64,000 nucleotides of DNA, taken from NCBI RefSeq assembly GCF_023522835.1, contig NZ_JALCZU010000011.1:1-64000 (forward strand), in the 5' to 3' direction. Source of the DNA: Oceanobacillus saliphilus. Its GTDB lineage: Bacteria > Bacillota > Bacilli > Bacillales > Amphibacillaceae. This document shows, one piece after another, positions 37,473 through 49,863 of the stretch. Under the pieces are notes generated by a model, which saw only the letters and a program-made list of their open reading frames with translations, was not told where the DNA came from and ran no database searches. A program made the position numbers and the translations under genes. Numbering within the stretch: the first letter of the stretch is position 1; the number at the start of each line of letters is the position of its first letter.

Positions 37473-37730
37473 CTCCATTACTAATGCTTTATTTCCTTCA
37501 AGAAAATTTAATTCTACCGTCTCTGTTAAAATGTCTGCATAGCTGTATGAAACACGTTCGAATGCATTTTCGTCTTGGTCAAGCTCGACGATAAAAACTG
37601 AAGGATACGTTTCTGCCAAGACTCCCGAACGAATAATCGTTTTCCTTCTACCGCCATTAGCTTTTAATTTCAACCTTTTTCCTACATGACATTCAAGACC
37701 TTGCTTAATTTCGATTAATGTTTTAGCCAC
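37467..37730 (-). CDS. veg: Veg protein
   Basis: Veg is a small conserved protein reported to stimulate biofilm genes in B. subtilis. The core [20 protein letters not shown], followed by [20 protein letters not shown] and [12 protein letters not shown], is almost unchanged from B. subtilis. The GTG start at 37730 has GAGGTGG 6 bp upstream and gives [12 protein letters not shown]. An ATG-started extension to 37775 is not homologous. 87 residues. Confidence 0.95.
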   Translation of the reverse strand: MAKTLIEIKQGLECHVGKRLKLKANGGRRKTIIRSGVLAETYPSVFIVELDQDENAFERVSYSYADILTETVELNFLEGNKALVMEQ

Positions 37731-37794
37731 TACACTCCACCTCACTGATTCTAGTCTAACACGAAACACGTCCAATAGTCAAATAAAACTTTAT

Positions 37795-37824
37795 ATTATA
37801 GCAGGTAGTTATTTTTCCTGTCAA
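37795..37824 (-). promoter_or_regulatory. Sigma-A promoter of veg
   Basis: TTGACA (37819-37824), 18 bp, TATAAT (37795-37800) on the minus strand. Both hexamers are perfect. The B. subtilis veg promoter is a well-known strong vegetative promoter. Confidence 0.8.
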
Positions 37825-37959
37825 CAATAAAATTTGTCTATTTACTATATTATTTGTATTTGTTGACAATATATGTATGATATCGACAAAAAGTTTTTAT
37901 TTCTAGAATATTTCGCCCCTATCCTTTGAGCCTTTTAAGAAAAGGATAGGGAACTTATT

Positions 37960-38835
37960 TTATTCATCCATATCGTCTTCTTCATCAAGATAGGGCATCC
38001 CTGTACGAAGCAGACCTCTCGTTTCAACTCCACCCATACCTTTATCACCAGTAAGTGTATTCCTCAGTGCATCCCATACACTAACACTTTCCATAAAAGG
38101 GGTATAGGCAATCTTTGCAGCAATATAAACAGGATCAAGAGCATGAATATTTACCCTTAAGGGCGAACTCGCAAAATTAGCTCCGGCACGTATAAGGGAC
38201 TCGAAATGGGATTGACATGCCCCAGCGAAAATGACAAGCTGATCCAGATTGGGGTTAATTCGTCTCGCCTCTCTTACCGTTTCAGCGAAGTACTTGGAAT
38301 GTCTGTAAGCATGCAAATCATTTTTCATTCCTTTATTTTTCGAATAGGAATCATGACCTGTAATAACAATAATATCGGGCTGTATTCGTTCCACCAGGCT
38401 CCCGATTTCATCAGGCATTTCTTTTTCATTGACATGGATTCCTTGAACCTGCAGACCCATACGCTGATACAATGCAATACATTTCCTTAAATATAGCTGA
38501 TCTCCATCCATATGAAGCACCTTAGCCGGAAGTTGAAAGAATCTCCCCTCATTAAGGTAACCATCTGTTGATTGGTAATTTCTTTTTTCTTTCATTAGCT
38601 GATAATCCTGACGAAATAACCGGTAGGAAAACTCCTCTTTTTTTATTTCCTTCTCTCGCCTTTTACTAATTTCCCGGCCATTCGCTATGACAAGATCATC
38701 CATTGGAGCATCTGCCTCAAGTCTTAAATCTGCTCCATATATAATTGCTATATCGTTTTTAATTGCTGCCACACGAAACAGTAAGTCATGATTATAAGAC
38801 TTGCGTGTAACAAGCTCACCAATAGTAATATCCAT
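37960..38835 (-). CDS. yabG: Sporulation-specific cysteine protease YabG
   Basis: YabG processes spore coat proteins before transglutaminase cross-linking. Its catalytic pair is visible as H161 in VITGHDSY and C207 in FAGACQSHFE. The N-terminal part carries an SH3-like region (1-70). The 291 residues fit. It lies between ksgA and veg, as in B. subtilis. Expected expression is late in the mother cell; no clear sigma-K promoter could be fixed. Confidence 0.95.
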   Translation of the reverse strand: MDITIGELVTRKSYNHDLLFRVAAIKNDIAIIYGADLRLEADAPMDDLVIANGREISKRREKEIKKEEFSYRLFRQDYQLMKEKRNYQSTDGYLNEGRFFQLPAKVLHMDGDQLYLRKCIALYQRMGLQVQGIHVNEKEMPDEIGSLVERIQPDIIVITGHDSYSKNKGMKNDLHAYRHSKYFAETVREARRINPNLDQLVIFAGACQSHFESLIRAGANFASSPLRVNIHALDPVYIAAKIAYTPFMESVSVWDALRNTLTGDKGMGGVETRGLLRTGMPYLDEEDDMDE

Positions 38836-38931
38836 ATATCCACCTCTTAGACTTCAATCTCCTATAGACTATGAGTAGATAAGGGCTCCTGTTCCTTTCT
38901 TCTTTTTCATGGGGTAAATTGTCCTTGCCAA

Positions 38932-38970
38932 ATTAAAAATAGCTACTGCCTCTATTTGGGCAATAGCTAT
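38932..38970 (-). terminator. ksgA terminator
   Basis: ATAGCTATTGCC pairs with GGCAGTAGCTAT on the minus strand (one G-U pair) and is followed by TTTTAATTT. It lies 14 bp after the ksgA stop. Confidence 0.8.
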
Positions 38971-38984
38971 CGTGTTACTCGTTG

Positions 38985-40419
<1,435 letters not shown>

Positions 40420-40483
40420 AAATATTTCCTCCAATGAACGAGCTTAAGTAACCGATGCGAGGCAATGATTCTCTTGCCCACCA

Positions 40484-40522
40484 AAAAATAATGCTCTTAT
40501 CATCATAGCATGATAAGAGCAT
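40484..40522 (-). terminator. yabE terminator
   Basis: A 13-bp perfect stem, ATGCTCTTATCAT/ATGATAAGAGCAT, is followed on the minus strand by TATTTTTTGG. Confidence 0.88.
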
Positions 40523-40549
40523 TTTATCCCATCTTTTACAAACTTATAA

Positions 40550-41794
40550 TTAATCGATAATTTTCACTTGTACTGTCTTTACTCCCCAAGAAAAAGCATC
40601 AGATTTGTTAGGTACATGGATATCAATACGATTTCCTTTGATGTGTCCACCAGTATCCCCGGCAATTGCTTCTCCGTAACCCTCAACCCATACTTTCGTT
40701 CCCAAAGGAATCACATTTGGATCAACAGCAATTACTTTCATATTCGGGTTTGCTTGCAGATTGATGCCCGTAGCAGTATAGCCTGAACACCCACTACACC
40801 CAGCAGTAAATGCACTGGCAGTCATCGTCATCGTTTTCCCACCGGAATTGCTGCTTGCTGTAGTTTCAGCAGAGCTATTTGATTTCTCACTTGATAATGT
40901 TACGAGATTTGCTTCAGGCTTTGACTCGAGTTCTTTCTTTGTACCAACAGCTACAACACGGTTGACGCTTTCTGTAACATCCTCGGTAACTAGCTCACGG
41001 TCCACTTCTTCTCCATTATGTTTCGTTACTTTATATATCTTTTTGATGATTCCTTTTTCACCTTCAGAAATAACTTTTTCATTTCCTTCTAAAAGAGACC
41101 CGTCTTCACGCTTCTCCGTATCAAATGCAAGTGTCTCCGTAACTACTTCTTCATCCTCACTTACACGCACAATTGTAACAGGGTTTCCTTTTGTTACCTC
41201 CGCAACAAGCTCCGGCTCAATTAAATCCTTACTGTTCTGATCGTATCGAACTTCTGCTTTTGCCAGTAAGTCTTTCACTGTTCCGCCTGTAGCCAAAACC
41301 TTTTTTTCTACACCACCATCATTGATGGTAACCTCGTATGCTGTTGAAACTTCTATATGTAGACCATCTTTGGTTGCTTCGGTTGTATTATGTGATAGTG
41401 CATCATGATCGCTAAATGTCAGCTTTGCTTCTTCAAAAAATTCTTCGATCGTATCCATGGTTGTATGATAAATCTCTTCTTCCCCATCAATACGGACGAT
41501 TACCTTCTTAGCAGTATCATAATCGATTGTCATTCCACTTTCGATTCGTGCATCCATCTCATGAGATAATGCATCGTGCTGCCCAACGGTTATTCCTAAC
41601 TCTTCCAGTAAGCCGCCTACAGTATTTGTGTGTGTCGTAACCGTTTGTTCTTTTCCATTATCTGCAAAAACTACTTCCGCTTTCGTTGCTTCAAATAGTA
41701 CAAATCCAGAAAATACAATTAGCGCTAAAACACCAATACTTGAAATAACCAGCTTCTGTTTCGATGCCGGCAATAGCTTTTGAATTAATCTCAT
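40550..41794 (-). CDS. yabE: Cell-wall-acting protein YabE (DUF348-G5-3D)
   Basis: This is an exported or membrane-anchored protein resembling resuscitation-promoting factors and probably a wall hydrolase. One membrane segment (about 16-36) precedes three DUF348 repeats (about 40-200; EVVFADNGKEQTVTTH starts the first), a G5 domain (about 205-285), a serine-rich linker and a C-terminal 3D domain (about 320-414; MTASAFTAGCSGCSGYTATG, GDTGGHIKGNRIDIH). The 3D domain carries the aspartates used by lytic transglycosylases. A CSGCSG insert makes the active-site region rich in cysteine. 414 residues. Confidence 0.92.
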   Translation of the reverse strand: MRLIQKLLPASKQKLVISSIGVLALIVFSGFVLFEATKAEVVFADNGKEQTVTTHTNTVGGLLEELGITVGQHDALSHEMDARIESGMTIDYDTAKKVIVRIDGEEEIYHTTMDTIEEFFEEAKLTFSDHDALSHNTTEATKDGLHIEVSTAYEVTINDGGVEKKVLATGGTVKDLLAKAEVRYDQNSKDLIEPELVAEVTKGNPVTIVRVSEDEEVVTETLAFDTEKREDGSLLEGNEKVISEGEKGIIKKIYKVTKHNGEEVDRELVTEDVTESVNRVVAVGTKKELESKPEANLVTLSSEKSNSSAETTASSNSGGKTMTMTASAFTAGCSGCSGYTATGINLQANPNMKVIAVDPNVIPLGTKVWVEGYGEAIAGDTGGHIKGNRIDIHVPNKSDAFSWGVKTVQVKIID

Positions 41795-41820
41795 GCTCCT
41801 GCCTCCTCTATTCCCAATCG

Positions 41821-41849
41821 ATTATATAAACAGGAATATGGGAAGTCAA
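41821..41849 (-). promoter_or_regulatory. Promoter of yabE
   Basis: TTGACT (41844-41849), 17 bp, TATAAT (41821-41826) on the minus strand, 26 bp upstream of the start codon. Upstream, TGTAAACGAA and CGTAAACGAA are direct repeats (about 41856-41876), possibly a regulator site. Confidence 0.7.
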
Positions 41850-41976
41850 AGCTATTTCGTTTACGATTCGTTTACAATTTCATTACAATAGGTCGTCCAG
41901 ATGCTAATATTATCCAAATTAGAGAGTTTAAACCATTGATACAAAGGGATTTATCAACTATTACAAATCTCGTTAC

Positions 41977-42006
41977 AAAAGGGAGATGATTTGCGTATCA
42001 TCTCCC
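41977..42006 (-). terminator. tatD terminator
   Basis: GGGAGATGAT pairs with ATCATCTCCC around 6 nt and is followed by TTTTG on the minus strand. Confidence 0.8.
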
Positions 42007-42064
42007 TAATTTAATCAAATATGCTGTTTTATATTACAAAATATTACATTCAAATGATAAAATT

Positions 42065-42832
42065 TTATTTAATCCCAAACAGTGAAAGTCCATTTCTTGT
42101 AGTAATTTCACTTAGTTCCTTAACATCCATTTCTCTCAGTTTTGCGATTTGCTCCGCTACTAGTTTTACATAGGCAGGCTCATTACGTTTGCCACGATTC
42201 GGATGAGGGGCCAAATAGGGTGCATCTGTTTCAATCAATAGTTTATCCAATGGAACCTGTTTAGCAACTTCTTTCGGTTGTTGGGCATTTTTGAAAGTAA
42301 CCGGTCCTCCAAGGGAAATGTAAAAATTCATATTCAAACATGCCTCGACATAATCTACGGAATCATTGTAGCAATGCATGATTCCTCCTACTTCTGCCGC
42401 GTTTTCATCCTGAAGAATCTCGATGATATCTTCTGTAGCCTCCCGATTATGAATAATAATTGGCATGTTGACTTTTTTCGCCAAGCGTATTTGCTTCCGA
42501 AACACTTCTTTTTGAATATCCTTCGGGGATTTATCCCAATGATAATCCAATCCCATTTCTCCGATTGCCACAACTTTTGGATGCGCCGACAATTCTTCAA
42601 TCCATTCAAGGTCTTTTTCTGTCATATCAATCGCATCAACTGGATGCCAGCCTACTGCCGCATATATAGTATCATATTGTTCGGCAATAGCCACGGCAAG
42701 TGGAATGGTTTCCCGGTCAAAACCGACAACCACCATATAGTGGACACCTGCATCAAATGCGCGTTGAATAGTTTCTTCACGGTCTTCCTCAAACTGTCTT
42801 GCATTTAAATGTACATGCGTATCAAATAACAA
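42065..42832 (-). CDS. tatD: TatD-family metal-dependent DNase
   Basis: This is a TIM-barrel nuclease active on DNA ends, implicated in repair and DNA turnover. Metal ligands lie in DTHVHLN (residues 4-10), AIGEMGLDYHW (glutamate, about 90-100), IIIHNREA and IETDAPYLAP (about 200-209). 255 residues is exact. It lies between metG and yabE, as in B. subtilis. The ribosome site (AGGATGG) is rather far, about 12 bp, from the ATG. Confidence 0.95.
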   Translation of the reverse strand: MLFDTHVHLNARQFEEDREETIQRAFDAGVHYMVVVGFDRETIPLAVAIAEQYDTIYAAVGWHPVDAIDMTEKDLEWIEELSAHPKVVAIGEMGLDYHWDKSPKDIQKEVFRKQIRLAKKVNMPIIIHNREATEDIIEILQDENAAEVGGIMHCYNDSVDYVEACLNMNFYISLGGPVTFKNAQQPKEVAKQVPLDKLLIETDAPYLAPHPNRGKRNEPAYVKLVAEQIAKLREMDVKELSEITTRNGLSLFGIK

Positions 42833-42876
42833 TGCTATCCATCCTTTTTACTTAAATTAAAATCTTAACTCTTAAG

Positions 42877-42904
42877 AAACCCTGCTGATCATTCAGCAGG
42901 GTTT
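42877..42904 (-). terminator. metG terminator
   Basis: A perfect 12-bp stem AAACCCTGCTGA/TCAGCAGGGTTT with a 4-nt loop lies 6 bp beyond the metG stop. Only a short T-run follows (TTTCTTAAG), so read-through into tatD is possible. Confidence 0.75.
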
Positions 42905-42910
42905 CAGACA

Positions 42911-45055
<2,145 letters not shown>

Positions 45056-45082
45056 TCAAAATAACTAGCAAATAAACGACGG

Positions 45083-45102
45083 GAGTGAAAAAATTTTCAC
45101 TC
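45083..45102. promoter_or_regulatory. Perfect 20-bp inverted repeat between metG and abrB
   Basis: GAGTGAAAA-AA-TTTTCACTC is a perfect dyad. It lies 15 bp upstream of the abrB -35 and about 145 bp from the metG start. It could be an operator for either gene. No T-run follows. Confidence 0.45.
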
Positions 45103-45117
45103 TTCAACTAATTTTTG

Positions 45118-45146
45118 TTGACACTTGAAAATATTGTTGGTATCCT
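45118..45146 (+). promoter_or_regulatory. abrB promoter(s)
   Basis: TTGACA (45118-45123), 17 bp, TATCCT (45141-45146). A second overlapping set, TTGTTG (45134-45139), 17 bp, TATATG (45157-45162), would give two starts 16 bp apart. B. subtilis abrB also has two closely spaced promoters. Confidence 0.55.
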
Positions 45147-45160
45147 AATTTTAATATATA

Positions 45161-45167
45161 TGTCGAA
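45161..45167 (+). promoter_or_regulatory. 0A box (Spo0A site) at abrB
   Basis: TGTCGAA is a perfect Spo0A core. It lies over or just downstream of the abrB promoter -10 region, which is the repressing position used in B. subtilis to switch abrB off at the start of sporulation. Confidence 0.7.
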
Positions 45168-45274
45168 CTATGGCGATTTTTTTTACTTAAGAAAAATTAC
45201 AGTAAAATAAGAATAAAGTCTTCTTTTTTTATAACGGACTTATTCGTGTTTTACCAACCTTGGGGGAGGAAGCA

Positions 45275-45550
45275 ATGAAGTCTACTGGAATTGTGCGTAA
45301 GGTCGATGAACTTGGTCGAGTGGTCATACCGATTGAACTTCGTCGTACACTGGATATCCATGAGAAGGACACAATGGAAATTTATGTGGATAACGATAAA
45401 ATTATTTTGAAGAAGTACAAACCCAATATGACATGCCAAATTACGGGTGAAGTATCAGAAGAGAACCTCACATTGGCTAATGGGAAACTGATCCTCAGTC
45501 CAGAAGGTGCACAGGCACTTTTGGATGAAATACAATCACGATTAAAGTAA
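45275..45550 (+). CDS. abrB: Transition-state regulator AbrB
   Basis: AbrB is a global repressor of stationary-phase genes during growth. The N-terminal swapped-hairpin DNA-binding domain KSTGIVRKVDELGRVVIPIE is identical in pattern to B. subtilis, followed by LRRTLDIHEKDTMEIYVDND and a C-terminal dimer domain with a single cysteine (MTCQITGEV). ATG at 45275 has GGGGAGG 6 bp upstream. 91 residues. It faces away from its neighbours, as in B. subtilis. Confidence 0.97.
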   Translation: MKSTGIVRKVDELGRVVIPIELRRTLDIHEKDTMEIYVDNDKIILKKYKPNMTCQITGEVSEENLTLANGKLILSPEGAQALLDEIQSRLK

Positions 45551-45571
45551 AAAAACAGAAACTTAATTCCC

Positions 45572-45617
45572 AAAGAGAGCTGACGCCTGCATTTAGCACG
45601 TCAACTCTCTTTTTATT
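45572..45617 (+). terminator. abrB terminator
   Basis: AGAGAGCTGACG pairs with CGTCAACTCTCT (one mismatch) and is followed by TTTTTATTT on the plus strand. It also touches the end of rsmI and may stop transcripts from both sides. Confidence 0.85.
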
Positions 45618-46488
45618 TAATATGGTAGTTTTGATAGACATCCCGTTTCGGTATGCTTCGATCTATTGCGACTTGTTTGATTGCTTCTTTACTCGAAAAT
45701 CCTTTTTCTTCTATATAGTGATCAACATGCTCAACGATAGATAAATCATCCCACCATACAGTATCTTCATCATCTTCCATTGCTTCGTTCTGGCCTTCAA
45801 CGATAATGACAAATTCGCCTCTCATTTCGTTTTCTTCTGCCCAGAGAATAAGTTCTTCGATTGTTCCCCGTACATACTCTTCAAACCGCTTCGTTAATTC
45901 CCGAGCAATGACGACCCTTCTGGAACCAAGCTGTTCCTGAATCGCCTTCAATGTATCTTTTATTCGATAGGGTGATTCATAGAACAAAAGGCTTGCGTGC
46001 AATCGTTTCAACCGATTTAATTCCTCGGCCTTGTCTTTCTTTTTCCGTGGAAGAAATCCGTAGAAATAAAATTCCCCGGTAGGCAGACCTGATCCAACAA
46101 GCCCACATAATGCGGCATTCGCACCTGGAAGGACAACCACATGTTGGTTTCTTTCAATGGCAGCTTGGACGATTTCATACCCCGGATCAGATATTGCGGG
46201 CATTCCTGCATCACTGACTAAAGCAATCAGCTCCCCTTTATCAATTCGTTCAAGCAGTTGATTTTCACGTGAGGATTTATTATGTTCATGGTAGCTGATT
46301 AAGTGCGTTGAAATTTCAAAATGATTAAGAAGTTTTTTTGTGTTTCTCGTGTCTTCTGCAGCTATTAGATCCGCAGAGCGTAAAATTTTCACTGCACGAT
46401 ATGTGATATCTTCAAGGTTTCCAATAGGAGTTGGAACGACATACAGTGCACCTTTCGTTTCATCAGCAAAGCTTTTTTGTAAATTCAT
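45613..46488 (-). CDS. rsmI: 16S rRNA 2'-O-ribose C1402 methyltransferase
   Basis: RsmI methylates C1402 of 16S rRNA in the P-site. It has the tetrapyrrole-methylase fold: GALYVVPTPIGNLEDIT at the N-terminus, AEDTRNTKKLL and LVSDAGMPAISDPG as SAM and RNA-site motifs. ATG at 46488 follows AGAAGGT by 7 bp. An upstream stretch to 46605 overlaps yazA and is not homologous. 291 residues. It overlaps the yazA end by 26 bp. Confidence 0.96.
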   Translation of the reverse strand: MNLQKSFADETKGALYVVPTPIGNLEDITYRAVKILRSADLIAAEDTRNTKKLLNHFEISTHLISYHEHNKSSRENQLLERIDKGELIALVSDAGMPAISDPGYEIVQAAIERNQHVVVLPGANAALCGLVGSGLPTGEFYFYGFLPRKKKDKAEELNRLKRLHASLLFYESPYRIKDTLKAIQEQLGSRRVVIARELTKRFEEYVRGTIEELILWAEENEMRGEFVIIVEGQNEAMEDDEDTVWWDDLSIVEHVDHYIEEKGFSSKEAIKQVAIDRSIPKRDVYQNYHIK

Positions 46489-46756
46489 TCGGTAAACCTT
46501 CTTTCGACAAATCTCGAATGAGTGCCATTTTTTCATTTCGGGAAAGTTTTTTAATCTGATATTCTTTCTGCATGGCCGCTTCCTTCGTCGTAAATTTTTC
46601 GACAAAAACTACCTCGAATGGCCCTCTGCCTCTTGTGTATTTTGCCCCTTTACCACTTTCATGCTTTTTCAGTCGTTTGCTCAGATCATTCGTATAGCCA
46701 GTATAAAGTGTATCATCTTTGCATCGCAGTATGTATACGACATGTTCAGCTGCCAT
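46463..46756 (-). CDS. yazA: GIY-YIG nuclease-domain protein YazA
   Basis: A stand-alone GIY-YIG domain (97 residues). [19 protein letters not shown] carries the two GIY/YIG strands, R28-equivalent is in [11 protein letters not shown], and the acidic residue is in QKEYQIKKL. Members are related to UvrC and SLX1 nucleases; the role of the short form is unknown. It overlaps trmN6 by 11 bp and rsmI by 26 bp. Confidence 0.93.
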   Translation of the reverse strand: MAAEHVVYILRCKDDTLYTGYTNDLSKRLKKHESGKGAKYTRGRGPFEVVFVEKFTTKEAAMQKEYQIKKLSRNEKMALIRDLSKEGLPNEFTKKLC

Positions 46757-47489
46757 AAATAATATCCTCTGCTTCTTTTGTGTAGGATCCGTTTTCTTCG
46801 TATATATATAACGGAGGCAGTATTTTCAAATCCGCTTTTCCATCACGAATACCTTCGATCAAAAGCATATTGGCTTCTTTTCCTTTTTTTGGATAAACAA
46901 GCTGCATTCGTTTCGGTTCGAGCTTATATTTCCTGAAAAGCTCCATGATATCAACAAGCCTTCCCGGTCTGTGTACCATTGCCACTTTTCCTCCAGGTCT
47001 CACATGTAATTTGAACGCTTTGACGACATCTTCCAATGTACAAAACACTTCATGTCTGGCGATTGTCAAATATTCATTGTGATTATGTTCCGTGGTTGAG
47101 GGCGTTTTAAAGTATGGCGGATTACAGGTTACCACATCAAAACTGCTCTGCCCTAATATTGGTTGCATCTCTTTCAAATCCCCGTGAATAATCTGCAATT
47201 GATGATTCAGCTCATTCAGCTCTATGTTTCTTTCAGCCATTTGAAAGATTCTTTCCTGTATCTCTACTCCTGTAATACTTGCTTTTGTTCTTTTTGATAG
47301 CAGGAGCGGGATGACACCATTCCCCGTACATAAATCCAAAATTGTTCCTCTTTTTACCGGAATATACGCGAAATGTGCAAGCAGGACGGCATCAAGAGAA
47401 AAGGCGAAAGCAGTGGGGCTTTGTATAATCTTCATGCTTTCGTCAGCCAATAGATAATCAATTCGTTCATCGTCAAATAACTGTACCAT
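46746..47489 (-). CDS. trmN6: tRNA1(Val) adenine-37 N6-methyltransferase-like protein (YabB)
   Basis: This is a Rossmann methyltransferase with SAM motif [15 protein letters not shown] (about 49-63) and the N6-adenine catalytic motif NPPY ([12 protein letters not shown]). It is the TrmN6/YfiC-like family; in B. subtilis the gene is yabB. ATG at 47489 has GGAG 6 bp upstream, better than the ATG one codon earlier. 247 residues. The yabB-yazA-rsmI trio is conserved. Confidence 0.9.
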   Translation of the reverse strand: MVQLFDDERIDYLLADESMKIIQSPTAFAFSLDAVLLAHFAYIPVKRGTILDLCTGNGVIPLLLSKRTKASITGVEIQERIFQMAERNIELNELNHQLQIIHGDLKEMQPILGQSSFDVVTCNPPYFKTPSTTEHNHNEYLTIARHEVFCTLEDVVKAFKLHVRPGGKVAMVHRPGRLVDIMELFRKYKLEPKRMQLVYPKKGKEANMLLIEGIRDGKADLKILPPLYIYEENGSYTKEAEDIIYGS

Positions 47490-47552
47490 CATTTACTCCT
47501 TATTTACATCTACTTTAGTATGAAGAGTCTGGTTGGGATTATTACTAAATTG

Positions 47553-47582
47553 AAAAGAAAGCTGCCTCTAATTTGAGACAGC
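47553..47582 (-). terminator. yabA terminator
   Basis: GCTGTCTC pairs with GAGGCAGC on the minus strand (one G-U pair) with a 6-nt loop, followed by TTTCTTTTC. Confidence 0.75.
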
Positions 47583-47618
47583 AATGGAATACTTTCTACA
47601 AGTAATGCAGAAAGAGAT

Positions 47619-47972
47619 TTATTTTGTTTTATCAAAGAAATCAAGACAGAATATACAGTCCTCGTTTCTTCGCGGACTGCCAAATTCCAGATTACAAATA
47701 TGGAAACCTTCTTCATATAATCGTGCAAGGTTATCATACCCTTCACTTGGAAGACTTCCCTTGTTAGAACCTGTTTTGGCAGTTTTATCTGTAACTGTTT
47801 CTGTATGGTCCAGGTGATTACGCAAATTGTGATTCTCCACAGCAAGCCGGTGATTTTCCTCGAGCAAATCACTTAATCGCCCTTTTAGATCACCAAGCTG
47901 CTCATATAACTCGCCAATTTGCTTCTCCATATCCGATACTTGATCGAAAATCTCTCTGTTCCCCACGCCCAC
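47619..47972 (-). CDS. yabA: Initiation-control protein YabA
   Basis: YabA limits replication initiation by bridging DnaA and the sliding clamp DnaN. The N-terminal half is a leucine-zipper coiled coil (about 5-58; [20 protein letters not shown]). The C-terminal domain binds zinc through H-C-C-C ([20 protein letters not shown]). A flexible linker lies between. 117 residues match the family. It lies between ricT and trmN6, and close to holB and dnaX. Confidence 0.96.
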   Translation of the reverse strand: MGVGNREIFDQVSDMEKQIGELYEQLGDLKGRLSDLLEENHRLAVENHNLRNHLDHTETVTDKTAKTGSNKGSLPSEGYDNLARLYEEGFHICNLEFGSPRRNEDCIFCLDFFDKTK

Positions 47973-47980
47973 TCACCTCA

Positions 47981-48805
47981 TCATTCTGTGGCTTGCGCTA
48001 AAATTCCTTCTTCTATTAATTCATCGAGTGTATATTCTACAACGCGTTCTTTTTCCGGAATTTCAATTTGGACAAGTCGTTCAAGTATATTCAATCCGAC
48101 TACTTTTCCTTTTCCATATGGGGTTTTAATAGCTTTCCCAATATCCGGCAAATCACGCTTCGCTGTTTCATAATCATCATTTTCATACTTCAGACAGCAC
48201 ATCAATCTTCCACATAGACCGGAAATTTTGGCAGGATTCAAGGAAAGATTCTGATCCTTTGCCATTTTAATCGAGACCGGTTCAAAATCTCCCAAAAACG
48301 TGGAACAACAAAGCATTCTGCCACATGGACCAATACCACCTAGCATTTTCGCTTCATCACGAACACCGATTTGGCGCAGTTCAATTCTTGTTTTGAACAT
48401 GGAAGCAAGATCTTTTACTAAGTTTCGGAAATCGACCCGACCATCTGCCGTAAAATAGAAAATAATTTTATTGCGGTCAAATGTGTATTCAACCTCTACC
48501 AGATTCATATCCAGCTTATGTTGTATAATTTTATCTGAACAGATATGAAAAGCTTTTTCTGCCTGTTCCTGATTCTCTACTACGGTTAATTTGTCTTTCT
48601 CATCAGCAACACGGATTACCTTCTTCAACGGAAGAACAACATCCTCTTCATCGACATGCTTGTTGGTAATAACTACTTTACCAAATTCAATTCCGCGTAC
48701 TGTCTCAACAATAACATAACTATCCACGGAAATATTCTCTTTTCCCGGATCAAAATAATATATTTTACCCGCTTTTTTAAAGCGGACACCAATAACTTCT
48801 ATCAT
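47981..48805 (-). CDS. ricT: Regulatory iron-sulfur-containing complex subunit RicT (YaaT)
   Basis: RicT works with RicA and RicF as a complex that helps RNase Y mature polycistronic mRNAs and supports sporulation. The PSP1 C-terminal domain is present, with cysteine motifs GPCGRMLCCSTFL and GLCGRLMCCLKYE that bind iron-sulfur clusters. ATG at 48805 follows GAGGTG by 5 bp. 274 residues. It starts 4 bp after the holB stop. Confidence 0.95.
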   Translation of the reverse strand: MIEVIGVRFKKAGKIYYFDPGKENISVDSYVIVETVRGIEFGKVVITNKHVDEEDVVLPLKKVIRVADEKDKLTVVENQEQAEKAFHICSDKIIQHKLDMNLVEVEYTFDRNKIIFYFTADGRVDFRNLVKDLASMFKTRIELRQIGVRDEAKMLGGIGPCGRMLCCSTFLGDFEPVSIKMAKDQNLSLNPAKISGLCGRLMCCLKYENDDYETAKRDLPDIGKAIKTPYGKGKVVGLNILERLVQIEIPEKERVVEYTLDELIEEGILAQATE

Positions 48806-48809
48806 GATT

Positions 48810-49799
48810 TCACCTCTGTATTTGAAGTGCCAATTGTTCAATCACAAGTGTGGGTTGAACATTTTGCTTCAACTTCCTTTTAGCCTTCAGGACGAGATTC
48901 AAAATATTCACCAATTGTTCCTGGGAAAAGGACATTGCGGCCTTCTCAACTAATGCATCATTCGCGGTGAAAAAAGCATAAGCATCATCATTTCCTATGT
49001 GATAGTATAGGATATCTTTAAAAGCCAAAAGCAATAAATCCAATCCCTGCTCCTGTTCATTTCGATCTTTAAAATGAGGTACCCAGTTATTGTGAATAAA
49101 GAGATAGACGTCTTCCGGCTTTATTGTATACATTTCTATTAATTGTACCATTAATTTTCTTGCTTCTGCAAACCACGCATCTTCATTCCATTTAAAAGCT
49201 TCATCAAGATTATTGGTCAGTGCACTCATTAAACCCGCATCATGCCTACCCATCCCGTTTTCAATAAGCTGATTCTTGAATGCAGCCGTATTCAACGGCT
49301 GTAAATCTATAACCTGGCAGCGTGAACGAATCGTCGGAATGATGGACTGACTATTTTCGGTGAGCATGATTGCAGTCGTCTGCTTGCTCGGTTCTTCCAA
49401 AAATTTAAGTATCCTGTTCGCAGCATTAACAGTTAGTGTATCTGAATCTTTAATAATATAAACCTTTTGATTCGATTCCACACCTGAATAGGAAAACTCT
49501 TTTTGCAGATTTTTCACTTGTTCTATTTTTATCGATTGTCCTTCCGGCTCAATCCAATGAACATCCGGATGGTTACCAGAACTTATCCGTTTGCAGTTAT
49601 TACATTGATTACAAGGCTCCACGCCAGATTTATCTGTGCAGAACAATCCTTTTGCAATAAGTAATGCGATTGCTCTTTTTCCTGTTCCACGTTCACCTTG
49701 AAGCAAATAAGCATGCGAAACACGGCCTTTTTTTATGCTGTTTGTTATAATCCTGCTAGCCAATGGCTGCAGCTTTGCAACCTCAGACCATTTTTCCAT
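48810..49799 (-). CDS. holB: DNA polymerase III delta' subunit
   Basis: HolB is a clamp-loader subunit that joins delta and gamma/tau (dnaX, 55284). The AAA fold has a P-loop relic GERGTGKRAI, a zinc module (CTDKSGVEPCNQCNNC) and the sensor region RCQVIDLQPL. Delta' normally binds no ATP, although the P-loop here still looks canonical. ATG at 49799 follows GAGGGTGG by 5 bp. 329 residues. Confidence 0.95.
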   Translation of the reverse strand: MEKWSEVAKLQPLASRIITNSIKKGRVSHAYLLQGERGTGKRAIALLIAKGLFCTDKSGVEPCNQCNNCKRISSGNHPDVHWIEPEGQSIKIEQVKNLQKEFSYSGVESNQKVYIIKDSDTLTVNAANRILKFLEEPSKQTTAIMLTENSQSIIPTIRSRCQVIDLQPLNTAAFKNQLIENGMGRHDAGLMSALTNNLDEAFKWNEDAWFAEARKLMVQLIEMYTIKPEDVYLFIHNNWVPHFKDRNEQEQGLDLLLLAFKDILYYHIGNDDAYAFFTANDALVEKAAMSFSQEQLVNILNLVLKAKRKLKQNVQPTLVIEQLALQIQR

Positions 49800-49863
49800 T
49801 TGTGCCACCCTCAAATCCAAGCTTTCCTTTGACACTGCAAAAGCCGTCAGCGCCTTGATAAAA

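Noticed and set aside
47510-47872. 120-codon minus-strand frame overlapping yabA
   Set aside because: It is a different frame of the well-supported yabA gene and lacks a ribosome site or family features.
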